This document shows positions 8,589-16,989 of a DNA stretch of 49,300 bases, one piece after another. Below the pieces are notes generated by a model. That model was not told the origin of the DNA. It saw nothing but the letters and a program-made list of their open reading frames with translations, and ran no database searches. Position 1 is the stretch's first letter; the number at the start of each line of letters is the position of its first letter. This DNA comes from Thermodesulfobium sp. 4217-1. GTDB taxonomy: Bacteria > Thermodesulfobiota > Thermodesulfobiia > Thermodesulfobiales > Thermodesulfobiaceae. The DNA lies in assembly GCF_039822205.1 (NCBI RefSeq), contig NZ_JBAGBW010000016.1:1-49300 (forward strand), given 5' to 3'. Made by a program: the position numbers and the translations under genes.

Positions 8589-9281
8589 ATGTATAGCGGC
8601 AAAGAGAATTTGGAAGATATGCTCTTAGCAGAAAATTATAATAATCATCTATCAGAGCTTATTAAGCCACATTTGAATTTAAAATATACTATTGTTGACT
8701 TTGGATCTGGTTTAGGTAATTTCGCTGAGAAATTTAAAAAAATTGGTTACAATTTATATTGTGTAGAGATAGATGATGATCTTAGAAGAAAGTTAGAAAA
8801 CAAAGGGTTTAAGTGTTTTAAAACCTTAGATGAATTAGATGACGATAGCATTGATTTTATCTATACATTAAATGTTATTGAGCACATTGAAAATGACGAT
8901 GAAATAATTAAAAAGTTTTATAAAAAGCTTAAGAGGGGGGGGCAAATAGTAATTTATGTCCCCGCTTTAAAGATTTTATATAGCACTATGGATAAAAAAG
9001 TTGGTCATTTTAGAAGATATTCTATGAAGCATTTGAATAACCTAATGATAAGTAATGGGTTTGAAATTCAAAGGTCTATTTATGTTGATTCTCTTGGTTT
9101 TTTAATTACATTGTTTTTCAAAACATTTGGGAATAAAGAAGGAAATATAAATCAGCAAGCACTAATTATTTATGATAGATATTTATTTCCAATGAGCATT
9201 TTTCTAGACAATTTGTTTAGGAAAATATTAGGCAAGAATCTTTATGTTCTTGCTAAAAAGCCTAATAGAGTAATTTCTTGA
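8589..9281 (+). CDS. Class I SAM-dependent methyltransferase
   Basis: A 230-residue methyltransferase of the Methyltransf_11/UbiE-like fold. Motif I is IVDFGSGLGNFAEKF, about residues 36-50, followed by the acidic strand end YCVEIDD and the post-motif FIYTLNVIEHIEND. It starts 2 bases after the glycosyltransferase stop. Within a glycan cluster it could methylate a sugar or the carrier-linked intermediate, but the substrate is not readable. Coding composition is strongly AT-rich, like its neighbours on both sides. Confidence 0.85.
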   Translation: MYSGKENLEDMLLAENYNNHLSELIKPHLNLKYTIVDFGSGLGNFAEKFKKIGYNLYCVEIDDDLRRKLENKGFKCFKTLDELDDDSIDFIYTLNVIEHIENDDEIIKKFYKKLKRGGQIVIYVPALKILYSTMDKKVGHFRRYSMKHLNNLMISNGFEIQRSIYVDSLGFLITLFFKTFGNKEGNINQQALIIYDRYLFPMSIFLDNLFRKILGKNLYVLAKKPNRVIS

Positions 9282-9285
9282 ATAA

Positions 9286-9440
9286 ATGAGCTTATACAAA
9301 AATCAATTTGTAAGATTTTCAATAGTTGGTGCTATAGGGTTTTTTGTAGATGCAAGTATTGTTTGGATCTTAACCCAAAAAGATATGCATCCAGTTTATC
9401 GCATATAATAGCTTTCAACATCGCAGTAGTGACAAGTTAG
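9286..9440 (+). pseudogene. Remnant of a gtrA-family flippase gene
   Basis: A start at 9286 reads MSLYKNQFVRFSIVGAIGFF and continues VDASIVWILTQKD, the first half of a GtrA membrane protein, which flips or helps transfer polyprenyl-linked sugars. It stops at 9406 after 40 residues. A different frame from 9402 continues the family pattern (HIIAFNIAVVTS) and ends in a TAG at 9438 where a Trp codon is expected. The rest, about 60-70 residues, is absent before the next gene at 9483. This is a frameshift plus nonsense plus deletion. GtrA normally partners the GtrB-like gene two positions upstream, so its loss is informative. Confidence 0.75.
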
Positions 9441-9482
9441 CTTCAAAGTTCTAAGCTTTTTTAAAACTAAAGGAGAATATAT

Positions 9483-11522
9483 ATGAAAAGTCATAAAAAT
9501 CTTATACCATCAGTCTTAATCAGTGTATTCTTCTTTCTTCTAATGAACTCATTAGCCTATTATTTAGGAGCTGATTTTAATTGGGACCTATTAAATTACC
9601 ATTTTTACAATGGTTATGCATTTTTGCACGGCACATTTATATCTAATTCACTTCAAACAATACAATCTTACCTTGAACCATTATTAAGCTCCTTTTATTA
9701 CATCCTTATCTCCAACCTCTCTCCTTTGTTGGTCAATCTTATAATCGCATCGCTTCAATCTATAAGCCCTATATTGATTTTTTTATTAAGTCTAAACATT
9801 TTTTACAACCTTAAATATAAATATTTAATATCATTTTTAATAGCCCTATCTTCAATTTTTGGTCCAACTTTTATTTCAGAAATAGGTTCCACTATGGGAG
9901 ATACTCTTGTCGCACCTCTTATTATTTTATCCTGTTTATTTATGATAAAATCAATCCAAAAAATTACCATTGAAAATAAATCATACAATAAAACTATCTC
10001 CGTTTATATAGTTGCCTCTGGAATAAGCCTTGGATTAGCAGCAGGACTTAAACTAACTAATATGATCTATGTAATAGGTATGTTCGCTTCATCTTTAATT
10101 GTATTTTTGCTGCTAAATATAGAACTTAAGAAAAAGTTAACTTATATCTCACTTATATCCCTTAGTATGGCTATATCATTTCTTGTTATCTATGCCCCAG
10201 TTGGCATAATTTTGTATGACAACTTTAAAAATCCCTTGTTTCCTTTTTTTAATAATATCTTTAAATCTCCGTTTATATCACCCGTAGCTATCGGAGACAC
10301 AAGATGGACTCCTAAAAATTTATTTCAATACTTTGAGGTGCCATTCTTACTAATTAGCAAAAAAGTTGTCTTGCCATATTCAAACAATTGGGTAGGCAGA
10401 ATGGAATTACCTTTTAAAACTTGCTTGTTTGCAGACATAGCTATTTTTGTTCCATTCTATTTTTTTTTATTAATTAAGCAATTTAGGCGCAAATATAATG
10501 AATATCCAAACATATTCATAGTTTTATTTTTTATATTTTCTTATATTCCTTGGCTATTAGAATTTGGACTTTATAGATACATAGCAGCCTTAGAGATACT
10601 GGCACCCTTGGTCCTTTTCATAATCATCTCTTCATTTATTAAGAACAAATATTTATACGTCATTTTATCGGGAATTATTTTACTGCTTTGTTTAATGAGT
10701 TATCCATATTATAACTGGGGTCGTATCAAACCATTCCCTGAAACTTACTTTGGAATCGACAAGCAAATGTTCAAAGAATACGACAACTCAATGATAATTG
10801 TAGGCAGCATTCCAATAGGCTTTGTCATTCCATATTTACCGGAAAATGACAAAATTATAGCTATTCCATTTAAAGTATTCCCCTTTTTCAGAATACCCTT
10901 AACTGAACAATATGAACATAAATATTACAAAAGTATTGAAGACTGGGACAAAAAAATATATTATCTATCTATCAACCAGCCAGATACACAAAGAGCATTA
11001 GAAATTCTAAAGGACTATAAGCTCTTAATTAATTTTGGTTCTTGTAAAGAAACAAGAACCAATGGTCCAAAAATTAGCCTTTGCAAAATGGAAAAAGTCA
11101 GTGCTATAAATGACTCGATTATAAACAAACTGATAAATCAAGAAAACGAAAGAAGTTTAAAAATCTTTGATACTTTATTAAATTCATCAATCAAATATCT
11201 CGATACAAATAGCAACCTCTCAAATCTATACCCACAATATCTTGAAGAAAATGGATATCTTGACAAATCTTTTGGATATGGACAAGGAGCAGGTTTTAAC
11301 TGGACCGTTAATGGCAGTTGGGCTGGAAAATGGCCATGTCCTGACAATAAGGGTAGCTGTTTTGGTATAGGACTATTAGGTGATTCTTACAATACAAAAT
11401 CAATAATAGATAAATATAAGTCTAAAAGCTTACAAACATTCTTCCCCTATCCAAAAATATATGATAAAGAATCTAAGGAGTCAAACGGATTCCTTCTTAT
11501 GGTTTTTAGGACACCAAAGTAA
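9483..11522 (+). CDS. Large polytopic membrane protein, probable GT-C glycosyltransferase
   Basis: A 679-residue protein with many hydrophobic segments over residues about 10-420 and a soluble C-terminal domain of about 250 residues. Near residue 30 it has a conserved-looking loop, GADFNWDLLNYHFYNGYA, just after the first membrane helix. That is the place where GT-C enzymes using polyprenyl-linked donors carry their acidic catalytic loop. The C-terminal part includes a Gly/Trp-rich section (GAGFNWTVNGSWAGKW). The ATG follows AAAGGAGAATATAT. I infer a periplasmic-face sugar transferase (the GtrC role) from topology and neighbours. No specific family was recognised. Codon use is strongly A/T-biased. 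Confidence 0.6.
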   Translation: MKSHKNLIPSVLISVFFFLLMNSLAYYLGADFNWDLLNYHFYNGYAFLHGTFISNSLQTIQSYLEPLLSSFYYILISNLSPLLVNLIIASLQSISPILIFLLSLNIFYNLKYKYLISFLIALSSIFGPTFISEIGSTMGDTLVAPLIILSCLFMIKSIQKITIENKSYNKTISVYIVASGISLGLAAGLKLTNMIYVIGMFASSLIVFLLLNIELKKKLTYISLISLSMAISFLVIYAPVGIILYDNFKNPLFPFFNNIFKSPFISPVAIGDTRWTPKNLFQYFEVPFLLISKKVVLPYSNNWVGRMELPFKTCLFADIAIFVPFYFFLLIKQFRRKYNEYPNIFIVLFFIFSYIPWLLEFGLYRYIAALEILAPLVLFIIISSFIKNKYLYVILSGIILLLCLMSYPYYNWGRIKPFPETYFGIDKQMFKEYDNSMIIVGSIPIGFVIPYLPENDKIIAIPFKVFPFFRIPLTEQYEHKYYKSIEDWDKKIYYLSINQPDTQRALEILKDYKLLINFGSCKETRTNGPKISLCKMEKVSAINDSIINKLINQENERSLKIFDTLLNSSIKYLDTNSNLSNLYPQYLEENGYLDKSFGYGQGAGFNWTVNGSWAGKWPCPDNKGSCFGIGLLGDSYNTKSIIDKYKSKSLQTFFPYPKIYDKESKESNGFLLMVFRTPK

Positions 11523-11564
11523 CAATTTTTATTTTTATTTGCACAAAATTAAAAATTGAGATTT

Positions 11565-11608
11565 AGCATATTAAATTAAATGCTGATTAAGAGTTATTTT
11601 TGTATAAT
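11565..11608 (+). promoter_or_regulatory. Promoter with an overlapping dyad upstream of the second GT-C-like gene
   Basis: A perfect TATAAT lies at 11603-11608, about 36 bases before the TTG start at 11645. Just upstream, AGCAT (11565-11569) and ATGCT (11580-11584) form an inverted repeat with a 10-base spacer covering the expected -35 area, where no good -35 hexamer is seen. This could be an operator or activator site. The spacing suggests the second GT-C-like gene has its own promoter. Confidence 0.4.
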
Positions 11609-11644
11609 GTTTAAGTTTACTAGAAATAATTTTAGGAGGGCACG

Positions 11645-13651
11645 TTGAAAAAAGAAATATTCTCATTTATTGGCAGCCAGAGAATACTAAGCTCTTTGAG
11701 ATCAAGGCTTAGCACTTCTGCCCTGAAAGACAATCTCAAGCTCAGCGAAGAAACATTTGCTTTTATCGTTCTGTTCTTCCTCACTTTTTATATTATTATT
11801 ATGCCTTTTGGAGCAGGACTTGACCCCTCCTGGCAGTTTGCAATGAACTATGCCTTCGAGCACGGTCTAACCTTCGGCAAGGATATAATATTCACTTTCG
11901 GACCTCTGGGCTTTCTGGCAGCGCCTGGCCCGATGTATCTGCCGCTAATCTTTGCTAATCCAATATTCATAATCATAAACTCATATATGATACTGTCTTT
12001 TATATTTCTCGTTAAGTTATGCAGTCAGGAGCGCACGATAAAAAGATACTTAGGCTATCTTCTCACATATATCCTGATCCTGATCATAAACGACCACAAC
12101 TTTGTAAGATCCCTTGATTTAGACCTCATATTTACGAGCTTAAACCTTTCATTTCTCTTTTACCGCACGAAAAAGCCTGTTTACCTTCTGATGAGCGCAC
12201 CTGTCCTCGTATTTGGCTTTCTTTACAAGTTTGGAGCCTTTGCAATGTGCGCTGCCATCTATCTTTTTAGCTACCTTATAGCGATCAAGAACCGCCGCTT
12301 TAAGCTCCTGTCCTCTTATATACTTCTCATTATCCTTCTTTTCACTCCCTTTTACCTTTATTTCTTTAAAAATTTCTCAAACCTTATAAACTTCACGCGC
12401 GGCTATCTTGAGCTCTCATACGGCTATTTTGCAGCCTCATCGTCATATCCCCCTATCCACGAAAATGCCTTTGCTATTGTATTTCTTCCTATTGCCTTTC
12501 TTACATTTTATCTGGTAAAGAATAAAGAGTTTAAGATATTTTTAGTCTCATTAATCCCATTTTTCTGGCTGGTCGCGAAGTATTCCTTCTGTATAGAGGG
12601 ACCCTGGTTTTCGGGCTTTTTTACCACTGTCTTTTTAGGATTTGCAATCTTTACGATCATCGTCTTAGAGAATAGACAAATCTTCTCTTTTTTAAAGAGA
12701 TTTACCATTGCCTGGTTTATAATGCTTATTTTCCTGATCTCATCCAACTCAATAATGCCAAATTACTGTTCAAACCTTCTTGGGAACATCTCAAACAGTC
12801 TGGACTTTAAGTACTTTAACGTAGCAAATCTCACTGCGATGACAAACAACGCGAAAGTTCAAACGGAGAAAAATCTTGAAATAGACACCCTGCCAGAGAA
12901 TATCGAAAGGAAAATTGGAAAAGCATCGGTGGACACATACCCCTGGGAATCATCTCTGGTATTTGCCAATTACTTAAACTGGGACCCAAGGCCTGTCTTT
13001 CAGTCCTATACCGACTACACCCCCTGGCTTGACAGCCAGAACGATGCCTTTTTGCGATCAGATAACGCGCCCGAGTACTACATCTGGTATGGAGTTGGCA
13101 ACAATCCTCCCTTTCAGAGCTTCAGGGGTGGAATGCTCCTGAATGACGACCCAAAAACATTATTGGATATCCTTAGAAATTACTCTATGATAGAAAGAGA
13201 AAAGAAGTTTACCCTCCTTAAGAGATGCGCGTCCCCATCAATCTCTGAGCCCACAAGTATAGGGCAATCTGAAGCTGGCTGGAATACCTGGATAAATGTG
13301 CCCATAAAAGGATCAGACAAAAATATAGTACTTGCAAAAATCTATATAAAGAAGAATCTACTTGGCTCGATAAAGCGCATGTTGTATAAAGAAGAACCGA
13401 TTAGCATCGAGTACAAAGATATAAAGGGCAATATTCACACCTTTCGTCTCCTCCCTGACAATGCAATAGAAGGCGTCTGGATAAGCCCCCTGCCAGTAAG
13501 CATGGAGAACAAGGTTCACTTTATGAGCGCAGTCCCCATAGAGTCATTTAGGATAACTGCTCAGGACAAGCTGCTATACAGTGATAAGATTAAATTAGTT
13601 TGGGAGAAGATAGATATATACGATAAAGATCTTATAAAATTATCTGACTAA
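11645..13651 (+). CDS. Large polytopic membrane protein, second GT-C-like protein
   Basis: A 668-residue protein with about 10 or more hydrophobic segments over residues 40-380 and a soluble C-terminal region. After the first helix it has GAGLDPSWQFAMNYAFEHG followed by TFGKDIIFTFGPLGF. This D-x-S-W plus FTFGPLGF pattern is one I associate with uncharacterised bacterial GT-C-like membrane proteins. The TTG start follows TTAGGAGGGCACG. Compared with the preceding gene it uses clearly more C- and G-ending codons, so the two may have different histories. It ends in a 4-base convergent overlap with yjbQ. The function is inferred. Confidence 0.6.
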   Translation: MKKEIFSFIGSQRILSSLRSRLSTSALKDNLKLSEETFAFIVLFFLTFYIIIMPFGAGLDPSWQFAMNYAFEHGLTFGKDIIFTFGPLGFLAAPGPMYLPLIFANPIFIIINSYMILSFIFLVKLCSQERTIKRYLGYLLTYILILIINDHNFVRSLDLDLIFTSLNLSFLFYRTKKPVYLLMSAPVLVFGFLYKFGAFAMCAAIYLFSYLIAIKNRRFKLLSSYILLIILLFTPFYLYFFKNFSNLINFTRGYLELSYGYFAASSSYPPIHENAFAIVFLPIAFLTFYLVKNKEFKIFLVSLIPFFWLVAKYSFCIEGPWFSGFFTTVFLGFAIFTIIVLENRQIFSFLKRFTIAWFIMLIFLISSNSIMPNYCSNLLGNISNSLDFKYFNVANLTAMTNNAKVQTEKNLEIDTLPENIERKIGKASVDTYPWESSLVFANYLNWDPRPVFQSYTDYTPWLDSQNDAFLRSDNAPEYYIWYGVGNNPPFQSFRGGMLLNDDPKTLLDILRNYSMIEREKKFTLLKRCASPSISEPTSIGQSEAGWNTWINVPIKGSDKNIVLAKIYIKKNLLGSIKRMLYKEEPISIEYKDIKGNIHTFRLLPDNAIEGVWISPLPVSMENKVHFMSAVPIESFRITAQDKLLYSDKIKLVWEKIDIYDKDLIKLSD

Positions 13652-14049
13652 GAAGTTAGTTTTACTAAGTTTATATTTCTAACCCTGGGGCCGTCTGCCT
13701 CCACGAAGAATATCCCCTGCCACCTGCCCAGCTTCAGAGCGCCCTCCTCTACGGGAACCATCACAGATGAGCCAATAAGAGTTGAGATGACGTGTGCGTC
13801 AGAATTTCCTTCCAGATGTCGAAATCTTATGCCTTCAGGAATATGAAGCTTGAGAAAGCTCTCAATGTCAAGGGCCACATCCGGATCAGATGCCTCGTTT
13901 ATAGTAATTGCGGCAGTTGTGTGAGGCACATAGCAAAGAAGCGCCCCATTGTAAACACCAAATAACTTCCTTATCGCGCTGTCTATCATAGACGTAACGT
14001 CTATTAGCTGAAGCTTCTTTGAGGTCCTGAGACTTATCGATTCTGTCAA
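13648..14049 (-). CDS. yjbQ: YjbQ family protein (UPF0047)
   Basis: A 133-residue small globular protein of the YjbQ/UPF0047 family, whose members have weak thiamine-phosphate synthase activity in vitro and an unsettled real role. Family signatures are CYVPHTTAAITINEASDPDV with the conserved His and Glu, HLEGNSDAHV, and the end block RWQGIFFVEADGPR. The TTG at 14049 is preceded by AAGGTGATAA, a good ribosome site. It lies downstream of the pilin terminator and overlaps the convergent membrane gene by 4 bases. Confidence 0.92.
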   Translation of the reverse strand: MTESISLRTSKKLQLIDVTSMIDSAIRKLFGVYNGALLCYVPHTTAAITINEASDPDVALDIESFLKLHIPEGIRFRHLEGNSDAHVISTLIGSSVMVPVEEGALKLGRWQGIFFVEADGPRVRNINLVKLTS

Positions 14050-14087
14050 ATTATCACCTTGTACACTCTGAGAGAGAAGTAATTAAT

Positions 14088-14113
14088 AAAAAAGGCCGCC
14101 TCGGCGGCCTTTT
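14088..14113 (-). terminator. Rho-independent terminator of the pilin gene
   Basis: An 11-bp stem, AAAAGGCCGCC (14090-14100) with GGCGGCCTTTT (14103-14113), has a 2-base centre and a T run on the minus strand (14088-14093). It lies between the pilin stop (14122) and the yjbQ start (14049), so it would insulate the abundant pilin mRNA. The symmetric A/T flanks mean it may also act on the plus strand. Confidence 0.88.
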
Positions 14114-14121
14114 GAAGTTTT

Positions 14122-14520
14122 TTACCAGGAAGTGCAGGTTGTGCCAGCGGCTCCAGAGCCCGTGCAAGAAACAGTACCAGTTGTACTATCATAGCTAAGA
14201 GTATATTGATAACTTGTTCCACCAGCAGCAACTGATAGAGTGTTTCCATTAAAATATATTCCGCCCTGAGATTGAGTACTAGCCTCAACATCTGCTATAC
14301 CTGCTGCGTAGGTTCCATTCTGCCCATAATACAGAGCTGCTGCGCCCCTCAAGGCAGCAAGCGCGCCCTTTGCAGATGCGTCAGCAGCGTTCTTGGTAAG
14401 GTTTTGATAAAGCGGAAATGCGACTGCAGAGAGTATGCCGATGATGACGATGACCACCAAAAGCTCGATCAACGTGAAACCCTTCTTGTTCCTTAGACTC
14501 TTTCTTGGTAAGTTTAGCAT
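14122..14520 (-). CDS. pilA: Type IV pilin (major pilin candidate)
   Basis: A 132-residue prepilin. The class III signal MLNLPRKSLRNKKG is followed by FTLIELLVVIVIIGILSAV. Prepilin peptidase would cut after Gly14 to leave N-terminal Phe, with Glu at mature position 5. The C-terminal half is small, rich in Gly/Ala/Thr/Ser, and has two cysteines 11 residues apart in VSCTGSGAAGTTCTSW that could form the D-region disulfide. The ATG at 14520 has TAGGAGGGGTTAT upstream. It follows pilB-pilT-pilC on the same strand but has its own promoter and terminator, consistent with high expression. Confidence 0.94.
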   Translation of the reverse strand: MLNLPRKSLRNKKGFTLIELLVVIVIIGILSAVAFPLYQNLTKNAADASAKGALAALRGAAALYYGQNGTYAAGIADVEASTQSQGGIYFNGNTLSVAAGGTSYQYTLSYDSTTGTVSCTGSGAAGTTCTSW

Positions 14521-14556
14521 ATAACCCCTCCTAAGATTATTTTTAGAACTTCTTAC

Positions 14557-14583
14557 ATTATAAATCAGTTGCAAAGCTGTCAA
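14557..14583 (-). promoter_or_regulatory. Promoter of the pilin gene
   Basis: On the minus strand TTGACA (14583-14578) and TATAAT (14562-14557) are both perfect consensus boxes but are only 15 bases apart, shorter than the 17-base optimum. Transcription would begin near 14550, giving a leader of about 30 bases with the TAGGAGG site before the ATG. Further upstream are an orphan AAGGAGGT (about 14611-14618) and a GATATA-CCA-TATATC dyad (14629-14643). Confidence 0.7.
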
Positions 14584-14678
14584 TAGTAATACTCAGTCCT
14601 ATATAAACACACCTCCTTACACTACTATGATATACCATATATCGGCAAAAGAAAAGAGAAATTATTTGACTATAGAAA

Positions 14679-15923
14679 CTATTTTACGATTGCCTGATAC
14701 AGGCTAAATATAGGCAGATACATTGCTATTACGATAAATCCCACAATGCCACCTATTATCACTATCATAGCAGGCTCCAGCATGCTTGAGAGAGCTTTTA
14801 CAGTGGTCTCCACCTCGTCGTCATAGTAATCGGCAGACTTATCCAGCATCTCATCAAGGTGCCCCGTTTCCTCACCGATAGCTATCATCTCCACCAATAC
14901 CATAGGGAATTTATCGGTCTTGCTCATAGAATCGGCTATCGTCTGGCCCCTCCTGACAGCGTCGTGTATAAACCTTATGCCCTTCTTCAATACCACGCTG
15001 GACAACACGTCTTCTATTATCTCAAGAGATGTGAGTACCGGCACGCCGCTCCTTGTCATAGAACCAAATGTCCTTGCAAACCTGGAGCACTCTATCTTCA
15101 TATAAAGAGGCCCGAATATCGGCAGCCGAAATATGACAAGATCAAAGGCCTCCCTGCCCTTTGGAGTCTTCAGAGCCCTGGTAAAAAGAAAGATACCCGC
15201 TATCAAGAATATAACTATCAAGATAAAGTTGTTTATCAGAAAATGGCTGGCGTTTACTACTATAGAGGTCATAAGAGGCAGCTTCGCACCCATTCCCGTA
15301 AGAAAGCCCGCGAACATTGGGACGATAAAAATCAGCAAAAAAGAGCTGAGCGCCATGGCGATGGTTAAGACAAATATAGGATAGCTCACAGCCTGCTTTA
15401 CCTGATTCCTAAGGGCCATCTCCTTTTCCAGGTAGGTTGCAATCCTTGCAAGTATTACGTCAAGAGAGCCAGATGCCTCACCTGCTCTTACCAGGCTGGT
15501 ATAGAGCTTGTTAAAAAGGTTGCTATGCCTCTCAAAAGCCTTTGCCAGGCTCTCTCCGCCTTCTACCCTCTTCAGGACGTCGTCGATAATATCCTTGAAT
15601 GCCTTTTTCTTGGTTTGTGACTTCAGGGTGTTTAGCGTCCTTGCTATTGGCACCCCTGCCGCCACCAGGGTAGCAAACTGCCTTGAAAATATTACGAGCT
15701 CCTTCTGGCTAACCCTATTAAAAAGAGAGAAGGAGCCTGACGGCTTCTTATCATCCTTTTGCGCCGCTAAAGCCTGGGCTTGATCTTTTATTTCGTTTAT
15801 CTCTACCACCAGGAATCCCTTGTTTCTAAGGTCGTTTTTCAAGACCACAAGGGATGCTGCATCGGTATTTCCAGTAACCAGCTTGCCCTGAGCGTCCCTG
15901 ACCCTATAGAAGAAATTAGGCAT
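14679..15923 (-). CDS. pilC: Type IV pilus inner-membrane platform protein PilC (GspF family)
   Basis: A 414-residue GspF-family protein that forms the membrane base on which the PilB and PilT ATPases act. It has two repeated T2SSF domains, each about 120 residues. The first contains FSRQFATLVAAGVPI near residue 80. The second contains FARTFGSMTRSGVPV near residue 285. Three membrane helices follow the usual pattern (after the first domain, mid-protein, and the C-terminal MIVIIGGIVGFIVIAMYLP). The ATG overlaps the pilT stop as TAATG, and GGGAGGCTGTA is upstream. Confidence 0.96.
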   Translation of the reverse strand: MPNFFYRVRDAQGKLVTGNTDAASLVVLKNDLRNKGFLVVEINEIKDQAQALAAQKDDKKPSGSFSLFNRVSQKELVIFSRQFATLVAAGVPIARTLNTLKSQTKKKAFKDIIDDVLKRVEGGESLAKAFERHSNLFNKLYTSLVRAGEASGSLDVILARIATYLEKEMALRNQVKQAVSYPIFVLTIAMALSSFLLIFIVPMFAGFLTGMGAKLPLMTSIVVNASHFLINNFILIVIFLIAGIFLFTRALKTPKGREAFDLVIFRLPIFGPLYMKIECSRFARTFGSMTRSGVPVLTSLEIIEDVLSSVVLKKGIRFIHDAVRRGQTIADSMSKTDKFPMVLVEMIAIGEETGHLDEMLDKSADYYDDEVETTVKALSSMLEPAMIVIIGGIVGFIVIAMYLPIFSLYQAIVK

Positions 15924-16981
15924 TACAGCCTCCCAACCAGACGCATAAACTCTTCCTTGTTCACGGCGACCGTAAATGCGTCCTCAAAGGATACCTTCCC
16001 GCGCAGCACCAGATCTTTTAGAGATGAGTCAAGCTGCTGCATGCCGTATCTGCCCGAAGTCTGTATCACAGAATATAGCTGTGCTGCCTTGCCCTCCCTT
16101 ATAAGGTTCTTCACAGCAGGAGTAGCGATCATCACCTCCACCGCAGCCACCCTGCCGCCCCCAATCTTTGACAAAAGCGATTGGGAGAGAACACCTTGAA
16201 GCGCTGTGGAAAGCTGGGTTCTGACCTGCTGTTGCTGGTTTGTAGGGAATACGTCTATTATCCTGTCTATAGTCTGAGGGGCATCGTTCGTGTGAAGGGT
16301 TGAGAACACCAAGTGCCCTGTCTCTGCGGCGGTAATAGCCGCAGATATCGTCTCAAGGTCTCTCATCTCTCCCACCAATATTACATCGGGGTCTTCTCTT
16401 AAAGATGCCCTTACAGCCCTAGCAAAGGATTTGGCATCATTTCCTACCTCTCTTTGATCTACTATAGACTTCTTGTGAGAGTGAAGATATTCAATAGGGT
16501 CTTCAATAGTGATAATATGGCACTCTCTTGTTCTATTTATTATGTTTACAAGTGAGGCAAGCGTGGTAGACTTTCCTGAGCCAGTAGGACCTGTTACCAG
16601 CACAAGTCCTCTTACCAGCTTGGCAAACTCAGCTACCACAGGAGGAAGGCCCAGAGTTTCCAGACTTGGGATCTCCCATGGTATCAGTCTGAGCGCTGCG
16701 CCCCATACGCCCCTTTGTCTGTAAACGTTTACCCTGAATCTACCTATTCCAGATATGCCGTAGGAGAAGTCAATATCGAGCTCCTCTTCTATCTTCTTCT
16801 TCTGAAGATCTGAGAGCATAGAAAATATAGTCTCAAATGCTATCTTTGGTGTAAGGTTGCCATACTCCTCCAGCCTTACCAATCTCCCCTCCTGCCTTAT
16901 GACGGGAGGTATTCCGACAGAAAGGTGTATGTCGCTCGCGTTCATTTGAACAGCCTTTTCGAGAAGTTCTGATATCTCCAT
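15923..16981 (-). CDS. pilT: Type IV pilus retraction ATPase PilT
   Basis: A 352-residue hexameric ATPase that powers pilus retraction and twitching. Walker A is GPTGSGKSTTLAS near residue 130. The Asp box is followed by the Walker B-like ILVGEMRDLETI, and the His box is HLVFSTLHTNDA. The PilT-specific motif near the end reads AVKNLIREGKAAQL, matching AIRNLIRE, which separates PilT from PilB. Start ATG with GGAGGCAAT. It lies 8 bases after pilB and overlaps pilC by one base. Confidence 0.97.
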   Translation of the reverse strand: MEISELLEKAVQMNASDIHLSVGIPPVIRQEGRLVRLEEYGNLTPKIAFETIFSMLSDLQKKKIEEELDIDFSYGISGIGRFRVNVYRQRGVWGAALRLIPWEIPSLETLGLPPVVAEFAKLVRGLVLVTGPTGSGKSTTLASLVNIINRTRECHIITIEDPIEYLHSHKKSIVDQREVGNDAKSFARAVRASLREDPDVILVGEMRDLETISAAITAAETGHLVFSTLHTNDAPQTIDRIIDVFPTNQQQQVRTQLSTALQGVLSQSLLSKIGGGRVAAVEVMIATPAVKNLIREGKAAQLYSVIQTSGRYGMQQLDSSLKDLVLRGKVSFEDAFTVAVNKEEFMRLVGRL

Positions 16982-16989
16982 ATTGCCTC

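Noticed and set aside
14858-15385. Several plus-strand frames opposite pilC
   Set aside because: They are shadows of the well-conserved pilC gene and have no ribosome sites or known motifs.
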